Below the pieces are notes generated by a model, which was not told the origin of the DNA, ran no database searches, and saw only the letters and a program-made list of their open reading frames with translations. DNA of 45,090 nucleotides from an uncultured Hyphomicrobiales bacterium (GTDB lineage: Bacteria; Pseudomonadota; Alphaproteobacteria; Rhizobiales; Ancalomicrobiaceae): the NCBI GenBank assembly GCA_903930435.1, contig CAIYYN010000050.1, positions 1-45,090 on the forward strand, read 5' to 3'. Positions 1 through 7,076 of this stretch are shown here, in pieces (position 1 is the first letter of the stretch; each line of letters opens with the position of its first letter). The position numbers and the translations under genes were made by a program.

Positions 1-76
1 ACCTTCTCCCGCAAGGGGAGAAGGGCCCGTTGCGACAGCTCAGTTTGTGTCGCCTTCTCCCCTTGCGGGAGAAGGT
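1..76. repeat. Inverted pair of REP-like hairpins
   Basis: Positions 1-24 and 53-76 are exact reverse complements of each other (24 of 24). Each arm is itself a hairpin, CCTTCTCCC and GGGAGAAGG around a 5-base loop. This two-hairpin layout is typical of dispersed REP/BIME-type intergenic elements in alphaproteobacteria. It lies directly upstream of ispG and may act in mRNA end formation or be selfish DNA. Confidence 0.8.
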
Positions 77-141
77 GGGCGAAGCCCGGATGAGGGGTAA
101 TGCAGGAGTTCAAAATTCGCGTTAGTCCGGAGAAAACCACC

Positions 142-1389
142 ATGACCCTTCTGTCAGCCCCGCTTTCACGTCGCATGACCGTTCCCGTTGATATCGCGGG
201 CGTAAAAGTGGGCGGTGGACATCCGGTTGTTGTCCAGTCGATGACCAACACGGATACGGCTGATATTCCGGCGACTGTGGCGCAGGTCGCGGCATTGGCG
301 CGGGCAGGGTCGGAACTGGTGCGCATTACCGTGGATCGCGACGAGGCCGCCGCCGCTGTCCCTCACATTCGCGACCAATTGGCAAAAAGGGGTGTCAATG
401 TTCCCCTCATTGGCGACTTTCACTACATCGGCCACAAGCTGCTTGCAGACCATCCAGCCTGTGCCGAAGCACTGGCAAAGTATCGGATCAACCCCGGTAA
501 CGTCGGCTTCAAGGCCAAGCGCGACACCCAGTTCGCCGATATCATCGAAATGGCGATCCGCTATGGCAAGCCGGTGCGCATCGGTGTCAATTGGGGCTCG
601 CTTGATCAGGAACTCCTGACCCATCTGATGGATCAGAACGCCGCTGAAGGGTCGCCGAAGACGGCGCGTGAGGTCATGCACGAGGCCATTGTACAATCCG
701 GCCTGATCTCTGCCGCGCGTGCTGAGGAAATCGGCCTGCCACGCAACCGGATCGTGATTTCGGCCAAGGTCAGTCAGGTCCAGGATCTGGTCGCGGTCTA
801 TTGTGAGCTGGCTAAACGGTCGGATTATGCCCTGCATCTGGGACTGACCGAAGCTGGCATGGGTTCGAAAGGACTTGTTGCATCGAGTGCAGCCATGGGC
901 TTGCTACTGCAGCAGGGCATCGGCGACACGATCCGCTTTTCACTGACCCCGGAGCCGGGCGGCGATCGGACCCGCGAGGTAATCGCCGCGCAGGAACTGC
1001 TGCAGACGATGGGCTTCCGCTCATTCGTGCCAGTTGTTGCGGCGTGCCCGGGCTGTGGCCGAACCACATCGACCGTGTTTCAGGAACTGGCCCGCGATAT
1101 TCAGGACCATATCCGCGTCTCGATGCCGGTCTGGAAGGAAAAATATCCGGGCGTTGAGGCGCTCAACCTGGCTGTGATGGGCTGCATCGTCAATGGACCC
1201 GGCGAGTCCAAGCATGCCGATATCGGCATTTCACTACCGGGCACCGGCGAAACGCCTGCCGCGCCCGTCTTCATTGATGGTCAGAAGGCCATGACATTGC
1301 GCGGTCCGAGGATCGTCGAAGAGTTCAAGACCATCGTCGAAGAGTACATTGAACGCCGGTTTGGCAGTCGGGATGTCGCAGCCGAATAA
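142..1389 (+). CDS. ispG: 4-hydroxy-3-methylbut-2-enyl diphosphate synthase (flavodoxin)
   Basis: Seventh-step enzyme of the MEP isoprenoid pathway. It reductively opens the cyclic diphosphate MEcPP to HMBPP in the cytoplasm using a [4Fe-4S] cluster. The three expected cluster cysteines are visible: C302 and C305 in the ACPGCGRTT motif and C348 in [11 protein letters not shown], where the following Glu is the usual fourth ligand. The N-terminal TIM-barrel start [17 protein letters not shown] is also typical. I chose the ATG at 142, which gives 415 residues, because a GGAG lies 9 bases upstream. The in-frame ATG at 100 has a purine run only 2 bases away and would add non-family residues. The gene stands alone, with a REP pair upstream and a convergent small gene downstream. 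Confidence 0.95.
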   Translation: MTLLSAPLSRRMTVPVDIAGVKVGGGHPVVVQSMTNTDTADIPATVAQVAALARAGSELVRITVDRDEAAAAVPHIRDQLAKRGVNVPLIGDFHYIGHKLLADHPACAEALAKYRINPGNVGFKAKRDTQFADIIEMAIRYGKPVRIGVNWGSLDQELLTHLMDQNAAEGSPKTAREVMHEAIVQSGLISAARAEEIGLPRNRIVISAKVSQVQDLVAVYCELAKRSDYALHLGLTEAGMGSKGLVASSAAMGLLLQQGIGDTIRFSLTPEPGGDRTREVIAAQELLQTMGFRSFVPVVAACPGCGRTTSTVFQELARDIQDHIRVSMPVWKEKYPGVEALNLAVMGCIVNGPGESKHADIGISLPGTGETPAAPVFIDGQKAMTLRGPRIVEEFKTIVEEYIERRFGSRDVAAE

Positions 1390-1443
1390 GCCTGCCCTCA
1401 AGTGGCCTTTCCTGCGATCCCGGTTCAAACAGCCTCCGTCCTG

Positions 1444-1620
1444 TCAGTGCCTCAGATAGAGGACCGTCATCACGACGATGATGGCGAGGAACTGCAGGCC
1501 AACGCGCCAACGCATGAGCTTTTGCGACGTGTTTGCGCTGCCGCCGCGCAGCATGTTGGCCAGACCCAACACCAGAACGATGCCGACAGCGCCGAGCGCC
1601 AGGATGATCAGATAATCCAT
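1444..1620 (-). CDS. Small twin-transmembrane protein, HIG1-domain type
   Basis: A 58-residue protein with two predicted membrane segments, roughly residues 3-23 and 38-56. The connecting loop NMLRGGSANTSQKLMRWRV is the hallmark of the hypoxia-induced-gene (HIG1) family. Mitochondrial members associate with respiratory complexes III/IV; the role of bacterial forms is not established. The start at 1620 has GGAG 8 bases upstream. A TTG at 1641 is in frame but less likely. It lies 57 bp downstream of the SDR gene on the same strand and may share its transcript. From memory, alphaproteobacterial homologues usually sit just before the cobalamin adenosyltransferase-etfBA cluster, which here is ~19 kb away. 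Confidence 0.75.
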   Translation of the reverse strand: MDYLIILALGAVGIVLVLGLANMLRGGSANTSQKLMRWRVGLQFLAIIVVMTVLYLRH

Positions 1621-1677
1621 TCCGATAACTCCGGCCCTCAACTGAGATGAATGGGGCGCTTCACGATGTCGATGCTG

Positions 1678-2517
1678 TTACGTCTCGCGGTCCGATGCAT
1701 TGGCCAATAAGCGGATCAGCATGCGATCCGGTAGCAGCCGCCGCGCCCAGGTCATCACGAGCGTCGGCGTCGTTACGGCATAATAGGGCCGGGGGCGCGG
1801 GCTTTCCAGTGCATGGATCAGCTTTTCGACAACAGCCTCTGGACCGAGCTTGAAACGCGCTGCGCCGCCGCGCTGCATTCGTGCCAGACGTCGCGCATAG
1901 ACTTCTGCATGGGCCGAGTCCTGGCGATCAATATGCGTTTCGAACGCCTTCAGGGATGTCTCCACAAATCGGCTGGCGATGGGCCCTGGCCGGATCGTCG
2001 ACACCTCTATGCCTGAGCCTCGCAGCTCAAGGCGCAACGCGTCAGTCAGGCCTTCCAGCGCGAATTTCGAGGCGACATAGGCGCCACGGTATTTCATCGC
2101 AGCAATGCCGAGCACGGATGAACAATTCACGATCCGCCCGCCCCCATTTGCCCGCATCGCCGGAATCAACGCGCGGGTCAGGCCATGCCATCCAAAGACA
2201 TTGACCTCGAACTGGTCGCGCAGCACCGCCGAAGGCAGATCTTCGACAGCCCCCGGCTGACCATATCCGGCATTGTTGAAGAGCGCGCCGATCTTGCCAG
2301 CCGTAGCCGACAGAACCGTCGCCGCAGCGGCCGGGATGGAGCCTGGATCGCGGAAGTCCAGATGGACGGCTCTCAAGCCGAGTGCGCTTAGTCTGTCGAG
2401 ATCAGGCTGGGTGCGCGCTGTGGCAAACACTTGCCAGCCCCGTTGATGCATCCCGGTTGCAGCGGCAAGGCCGATGCCCGATGACGCGCCGGTGACGAGG
2501 ATTGTCTTTTCGATCAT
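1678..2517 (-). CDS. Short-chain dehydrogenase/reductase (SDR family)
   Basis: A 279-residue NAD(P)-dependent oxidoreductase of the classical SDR fold; substrate unknown. Visible motifs are TGASSGIG at residues 9-16 (dinucleotide binding), NNAG at 81-84, the catalytic Ser near 133-134 and YVASK at 147-151 (Tyr147, Lys151). The post-catalytic RPGPIASRF loop is typical of the group that acts on lipids, sterols or ketones. The ATG at 2517 is preferred because the fold begins immediately after it. An upstream in-frame TTG at 2547 would only add unrelated residues. No clear Shine-Dalgarno sequence is visible. It may be co-transcribed with the HIG1-type gene 57 bp downstream. Confidence 0.85.
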   Translation of the reverse strand: MIEKTILVTGASSGIGLAAATGMHQRGWQVFATARTQPDLDRLSALGLRAVHLDFRDPGSIPAAAATVLSATAGKIGALFNNAGYGQPGAVEDLPSAVLRDQFEVNVFGWHGLTRALIPAMRANGGGRIVNCSSVLGIAAMKYRGAYVASKFALEGLTDALRLELRGSGIEVSTIRPGPIASRFVETSLKAFETHIDRQDSAHAEVYARRLARMQRGGAARFKLGPEAVVEKLIHALESPRPRPYYAVTTPTLVMTWARRLLPDRMLIRLLANASDRET

Positions 2518-2588
2518 TCGGGCAGGGTATCGTATCTGGCGCCGCAAAGCGATGGCTTCCGCTTCCGTGCATCGATCGTGTGTCGCAT

Positions 2589-2618
2589 AAAAAAACCGGC
2601 CAGGAGAACCTGGCCGGT
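2589..2618 (-). terminator. Rho-independent terminator
   Basis: A perfect 10-bp stem, ACCGGCCAGG (2595-2604) and CCTGGCCGGT (2609-2618), with a 4-base loop. On the minus strand it is followed by a run of seven T. It would stop transcripts from the mcd side, or a small RNA from the preceding gap, before the SDR gene. Confidence 0.85.
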
Positions 2619-2796
2619 AGGTAATCGATTAGCAACGGGATCCCCTGAACCCGAGGCATCGATATCTTTGCATCTTCGATCCGAAGCGGCTATTCCAGAA
2701 TTCCGTAATACACTACAACCAAGATTATCTTGTATTGCGAGATTTATCACCCCCGGTTTTGAAAATTGTCGTCAAAACGAACCTTTGTGACCTTGT

Positions 2797-2815
2797 ATGG
2801 TTAATGAGAGATTAA
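2797..2815 (-). promoter_or_regulatory. CtrA-like binding box
   Basis: Read on the minus strand this is TTAA-N7-TTAACCAT, an exact match to the known alphaproteobacterial CtrA consensus. It lies in a non-coding stretch ~180 bp upstream of a minus-strand terminator. A near-identical box is at 38706-38724. Binding is inferred from the consensus only. Confidence 0.5.
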
Positions 2816-2923
2816 ACATACTAATCAACAAGCGTATTCCGCAGCACTTCGACCACAAAATCTCTAACCAGCCAATACTATGCCAAAGCATAGACGTTAA
2901 ATCAACTAACCCGTGCCTGGGTA

Positions 2924-4603
2924 TCAGTTGCTTCCATCCAGTAGTCTGCGTGCGATGACCTGCGCCTGGATTTCGCCGGCCCCTTCGAAAATGTTCAGGA
3001 TACGTGCATCACACAGCAGCCGACTGATCGGATATTCAAGCGCAAAGCCGTTACCGCCATGAATTTGCAAGGCATTGTCAGCAGCCGCCCAAGCCACGCG
3101 GGCGCCGAGCAACTTGGCCATGCCGGCTTCAACGTCGCAACGGCGGTCCTGATCCTTTTGTCGGGCGGCGAAATAGGTGAGCTGCCGAGCAATCATGGTT
3201 TCGACGGCGATCATGGCGAGTTTGTCAGCGACGCGGGGGAACTTGATCAGCGGTCGGCCAAACTGGATACGGTCAAGCGCATAGCGCAATCCGAGATCAA
3301 GCGCGTTCTGCGCGACCCCGACCGCACGGGCGGCTGTCTGGATGCGGGCGCTCTCAAATGTCTGCATCAACTGCTTGAAGCCCTGACCTTCCACGCCGCC
3401 GAGGAGATTGGCGGCTGGAACAGCGAATCCGTCAAACGCCAGCTCGAATTCCTTCATGCCTCGATAGCCGAGCACCTCGATTTCGCCACCGGTCATGCCT
3501 TCAGCTGGAAACGGTTCCGCGTCCGTGCCGCGTGGCTTGGGTGCAAGGAACATCGAGAGACCGCGATAATCGGTCGTATCCGGATTGGTCCGGGCCAGCA
3601 CTGTCATGACATCAGCACGCACTGGATGGGTGATCCATGTCTTGTTGCCGGTGATCCGATAGACGTCCCCATCCATGACAGCTCGGGTCCTGAGCGCGCC
3701 GAGATCTGAGCCGGTATTGGGTTCGGTAAACACTGCCGTCGGCAGCACTTCTCCCGAGGCAATCTTGGGCAACCACTCCGCCTTCTGCGCCTCCGTACCA
3801 CCACACAGGATCAGTTCGGCGGCGATTTCCGACCGCGTCCCGAGCGATCCGACCCCGATATAGCCGCGTGACAGCTCTTCCGTCACCACGCACATGGATT
3901 CCTTGCCCAGCCCCAATCCGCCGAAATGCTCTGGGATCGTTAGCCCGAAGACGCCGAGATCAGACAGTCTGGCGATCAGCTCCATCGGAATATAGGCGTT
4001 CTCCAGGTGCCAGCCGTGCGCATGCGGGATCACCTCATCAAGACAGAATTTCCGCATTTCCTCGCGGAATTGGTCGAGCATCTCGTCGAGCCCGGCATCC
4101 CCGACCGTGAGCTTGCCCTCCATCGCTTCAATCTCGGCAACCAGACGGGCGCGATTGGCAGCGGTGTTGCCCGTGGCAACCAGCGTTGCGATCGCCTCGG
4201 ACGCAAGTGGCTTCAGGTCCAAGTCAGTCAGGCCCAGATCGCCGAGACGGACGATCTCGCCCTGTGTCATCGGTATTCCGCCAATGATCTGGGCCAGATA
4301 TTCCCCGAAGCCAATGCGGACAATGGCTTCCTCGGTCACGCCGAAACGACCGGCTTCGGTCATGCGCTCGGCGTAGTGGCTGAGCTCCCGCAGGGATTCG
4401 ACGTAGGTCGCGAGCCATGCCAGCCCATGTGTGGCGCGTTGTTCCTGATCGACCAGCGCGGCGACGATGCGACCGTCGCGTTCAACCGTCGAGCGAACGC
4501 GCGCCCTGGCGCTGGCGAGCACCGCATCGAGGCTCGCGACGGCATCCCTGGTCAGGTCGATAAGCGTGGTCTGGCCAATGGGGACTGCGGTGGCTGAAGG
4601 CAT
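2924..4603 (-). CDS. mcd: Acyl-CoA dehydrogenase, probable (2S)-methylsuccinyl-CoA dehydrogenase
   Basis: A 559-residue flavoprotein of the acyl-CoA dehydrogenase fold with an extra N-terminal region of about 150 residues. That length and extension set methylsuccinyl-CoA dehydrogenases apart from ordinary ~380-residue enzymes. Mcd converts (2S)-methylsuccinyl-CoA to mesaconyl-CoA in the ethylmalonyl-CoA pathway of acetate/C1 assimilation and gives electrons to ETF. The EELSRGYIGVGSLGTRSE segment, the FTEPNTGSDLGALRTRAV flavin loop and the C-terminal FEGAGEIQ (Glu near residue 540, equivalent to the MCAD catalytic base) are visible. phaA, phaB, a cob(I)alamin adenosyltransferase and etfBA in the same window fit this pathway. 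A generic long-type acyl-CoA dehydrogenase is the alternative. It appears monocistronic. Confidence 0.8.
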   Translation of the reverse strand: MPSATAVPIGQTTLIDLTRDAVASLDAVLASARARVRSTVERDGRIVAALVDQEQRATHGLAWLATYVESLRELSHYAERMTEAGRFGVTEEAIVRIGFGEYLAQIIGGIPMTQGEIVRLGDLGLTDLDLKPLASEAIATLVATGNTAANRARLVAEIEAMEGKLTVGDAGLDEMLDQFREEMRKFCLDEVIPHAHGWHLENAYIPMELIARLSDLGVFGLTIPEHFGGLGLGKESMCVVTEELSRGYIGVGSLGTRSEIAAELILCGGTEAQKAEWLPKIASGEVLPTAVFTEPNTGSDLGALRTRAVMDGDVYRITGNKTWITHPVRADVMTVLARTNPDTTDYRGLSMFLAPKPRGTDAEPFPAEGMTGGEIEVLGYRGMKEFELAFDGFAVPAANLLGGVEGQGFKQLMQTFESARIQTAARAVGVAQNALDLGLRYALDRIQFGRPLIKFPRVADKLAMIAVETMIARQLTYFAARQKDQDRRCDVEAGMAKLLGARVAWAAADNALQIHGGNGFALEYPISRLLCDARILNIFEGAGEIQAQVIARRLLDGSN

Positions 4604-4740
4604 GGGACTCTCCGGATATGCCGAGGGGCAGAGCTGGGCTGCTGATCATGGCAGAGCCCGTCCGAAGACCTTACGAACTCCAGTTCAAATCGCAATGCAA
4701 CATTTGTCCATGCTGCGTCGCCGAATTCAAATCATGATAC

Positions 4741-5625
4741 TTATTTGCGCGAGGCCAGCGCGACACCGGTCACCGTGATGATCATGCCAGTCAGCTGGAT
4801 CGGCGTCAGGAGAATGCCCTTCATGATGAAGATTTCCACGGCGGCGGTCGCAGGGACCATATAGATCAGGGTCGCAGCCCGGGAGACTTCACCCCGCCGG
4901 ATCAGGAACAGCAGGAGCGCAATCCCGCCAACTGAAATTCCGAAGATATTCCAGAGCAAAGCCAGGAACGGCTCGAGGCTCCATTCGATGTGCATCGGCT
5001 CGATCATCAGCGCCATCGGCACCGTGACGAGACAGGCACCGACAAACTGCAACGCGGCAATCACCCGCAAGTCGCCGGTCGGCAAGGCGCGTTTCTGGTA
5101 GAAGGTTCCGCCGGTCAGCGCGGCCATGCCCAGGATATTGACGACAATCGGACCTGCAACCCCGACGACATTGCTCGGTGTCAGGGAGAGGAGTTGCGGC
5201 AGCAACGCGACGACAATGCCGATGAAACCGAGAACAATGCCGCAAATGCGGATTGGACTAAGGCGCTCGCCGAGGAGATAGGGCGCAGCAACGGCCGTCA
5301 TCAGCGGCTGCAAGGCCGACACAATCGCCGAAATGCCGGATGGGACGCCTTGCCAGATCGCCCACCAGACACAGCTCAGGTAAAGTCCATGAATGAAGAC
5401 GCCCGACAGGATCGCCCGCCAGATAAACTGGATATCGCGCGGGATCGGTGCGCCCGATAGCAGGGCGAACAGGCCGACAACGACAAACGCGCAGGAAAAG
5501 CGAACGCTCAGGAACGTCAACGGGTCCGCATGGGGCATCACGAACAGCACGACAACCCAGCCAGTCGACCAGATGACGACAAAGACGGCGGGTATCAGCG
5601 TGAGAACGAGCGAATTCTTGGACAT
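4741..5625 (-). CDS. EamA/DMT-family transporter
   Basis: A 294-residue inner-membrane protein with about ten hydrophobic segments arranged as two EamA repeats. The motif SALQPLMTAVAAPYLLGERL near the middle is the classic end of the first repeat. Members export amino acids, metabolites or purines; the substrate cannot be read from sequence. The ATG at 5625 is chosen because the first membrane helix begins right after MSKNSLVLTLIP. The longer frame back to 5736 adds Cys/Arg-rich, non-membrane sequence. It stands alone between mcd and a REP-containing gap. Confidence 0.85.
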   Translation of the reverse strand: MSKNSLVLTLIPAVFVVIWSTGWVVVLFVMPHADPLTFLSVRFSCAFVVVGLFALLSGAPIPRDIQFIWRAILSGVFIHGLYLSCVWWAIWQGVPSGISAIVSALQPLMTAVAAPYLLGERLSPIRICGIVLGFIGIVVALLPQLLSLTPSNVVGVAGPIVVNILGMAALTGGTFYQKRALPTGDLRVIAALQFVGACLVTVPMALMIEPMHIEWSLEPFLALLWNIFGISVGGIALLLFLIRRGEVSRAATLIYMVPATAAVEIFIMKGILLTPIQLTGMIITVTGVALASRK

Positions 5626-6022
5626 GGCAAGCTGTGTATAGAGACTGTGCAGTCTGCACAATCCTTCGCCCCGGCATTCCACGCATACCAATTCGGGTGA
5701 GGAGAGTGTCATGTAACGTTGGGGAGTGGGTCGCAACGAGGCGGCACCAACGCAAGCCCGTCACCCGCCGATCTTTTTGCGACGCGACTGAAGCCTCCAC
5801 GTCGTCACGCGCCCCACTCAATGTCATCCCGGCGCAGGCCGGGATCCATCGGGCAACGATCTCCAATTTAATTCATGTCACCAACACGATACCGTCGGGG
5901 GGCTGCAACTGGATCCCGGCCTGCCGCCGGGATGACAGACGCGTCTAGATGCTTCTCTCACGATTGAAAGTGTCAGTCAGTTCGTCTCGTCGTCCGCGCA
6001 AATGCCTGGAGTCCCTCAAACG
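5626..6022. other. Gene-free stretch holding a REP pair
   Basis: About 400 bp without a credible gene. The only structure I see is the REP-like inverted pair at 5822-5937. The part nearest 5700 should hold the promoter of the DMT transporter, but no clear -35/-10 pair stands out. Confidence 0.5.
5822..5937. repeat. Inverted REP-like pair (TGTCATCCCGGC type)
   Basis: Positions 5822-5848 and 5910-5937 are reverse complements except for one inserted base. Each copy folds on itself through ATCCCGGC and GCCGGGAT. The family differs in sequence from the pair at 1-76. It is intergenic, as expected for REP elements. Confidence 0.75.
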
Positions 6023-6049
6023 AAAAAGGCGCAGCCAATGGCCGCGCCT
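6023..6049 (-). terminator. Terminator of the Bax-inhibitor-1-type gene
   Basis: On the minus strand, AGGCGCGGCC, a 3-base loop and GGCTGCGCCT form a near-perfect stem that runs into TTTT. It begins about 25 bp after the stop codon at 6074. Confidence 0.75.
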
Positions 6050-6073
6050 CGTGTCGTTCGACAGATCGTCAGA

Positions 6074-6883
6074 TCAATCGCGCTGCTGACCGAAAAGCTG
6101 CAGCAGGAACAGGAAGATATTGAGGAAGTCGAGGTAGAGGTTGAGTGCACCCATGATGGCAGAGCGACCAACCGAGGCTTCGTCCATGCCCTGCAGGGCG
6201 TAGATATATTCTTCCTTGAGCTTCTGCGTATCGTAGGCGGTGAGGCCAGCAAAAACCAGCACACCGATCGACGAGATCGCAAACTGAAGCGCGCTTGACT
6301 GCAGGAAGATGTTCACCAGACCGGCGATGATGATGCCGAAGAGGCCCATCATCAGGAACGAACCCATGCCGGTCAACGAGCGCTGCGTCGTGTAGCCATA
6401 GAGCGACAATCCGGCGAAGGCTGCTGCGGATACGAAGAACGCCTGTGTGATCGATGTCGACGTATAGACAAGGAAGATCACGGACAGCGATGCACCGACC
6501 ATAGCTGCATAGACCCAGAACACGATCTGGGCCGTCGAGATGGCCATCCGGTTGATCTGGGCGCTGAACAGGAACACGACAGCCAACGGCGCGAACATCA
6601 GCACGTATTTGATCGGCGAGAGATAGATGATCTCGCCAAACGACGTCAGGGCAACGCCGTGTGGCAGGCGCAGTCCAGGGATCATGACGGCATTCTCGGC
6701 ACCCGGCGTGGTGACCGCGAGGTTATAGAAAACCAGGGCAGCAAGGCCGGTCAGGAATACACCGACGGCCATGTAGTTGTAGATTGAAAGCATGTGGGAG
6801 CGCAGACCCTGATCGATGGCCTGCGCGTTACCACGCGCAACCGTCGACCCGAACCGCTGCTGGGGGTTCCAAGAGTTCGACAT
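6074..6883 (-). CDS. Bax inhibitor-1/YccA-family membrane protein
   Basis: A 269-residue inner-membrane protein with seven hydrophobic segments after a ~35-residue soluble N-terminus. It belongs to the BI-1/UPF0005 family, whose bacterial members (YccA, YetJ) include a pH-sensitive calcium leak channel and a modulator of the FtsH protease. The characteristic C-terminal stretch FAGLTAYDTQKLK, with its Asp for the di-aspartyl sensor, is present, followed by ALNLYLDFLNIFLFLLQLFG. The ATG at 6883 has AAGGAAAGG upstream. Its promoter region holds a 7-bp dyad (6932-6951) and its 3' end a clear terminator, so it is probably monocistronic. Confidence 0.9.
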   Translation of the reverse strand: MSNSWNPQQRFGSTVARGNAQAIDQGLRSHMLSIYNYMAVGVFLTGLAALVFYNLAVTTPGAENAVMIPGLRLPHGVALTSFGEIIYLSPIKYVLMFAPLAVVFLFSAQINRMAISTAQIVFWVYAAMVGASLSVIFLVYTSTSITQAFFVSAAAFAGLSLYGYTTQRSLTGMGSFLMMGLFGIIIAGLVNIFLQSSALQFAISSIGVLVFAGLTAYDTQKLKEEYIYALQGMDEASVGRSAIMGALNLYLDFLNIFLFLLQLFGQQRD

Positions 6884-6931
6884 CGGTTAACCTTTCCTTC
6901 TTCGTTACGAACGCGGTGTGGTCCGCAATTC

Positions 6932-6951
6932 GATATCATCATGTTGATATC
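6932..6951. promoter_or_regulatory. Dyad upstream of BI-1-type gene
   Basis: GATATCA and TGATATC are exact 7-bp arms separated by 6 bases, about 50 bp upstream of the start codon at 6883. Position and symmetry suit a dimeric regulator; the protein is unknown. Confidence 0.35.
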
Positions 6952-7076
6952 ACAGCTTGGGTCCACTTTACCGTTCGAGAGGGAATATGGGCCGCAATCA
7001 TGTCATTCGCAAGGAGACAATTCAGGGATTCATGACATAGGGCTAACACGTAGATGAAACTTTGGTAAGGTTTCCG

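Larger units (their letters stand above)
2518..2923. other. 406-bp gene-free stretch with terminator and CtrA-like box
   Basis: No credible ORF. The part from about 2690 to 2923 is clearly richer in A and T than the neighbouring genes. It contains a strong minus-strand terminator (2589-2618) and, about 180 bp before it on the same strand, a CtrA-like box (2797-2815). A minus-strand small RNA ending at the terminator is possible but not shown. Confidence 0.4.

Noticed and set aside
166-837. A 223-codon frame on the minus strand inside ispG
   Set aside because: Antisense shadow of a clear ispG; no family features.
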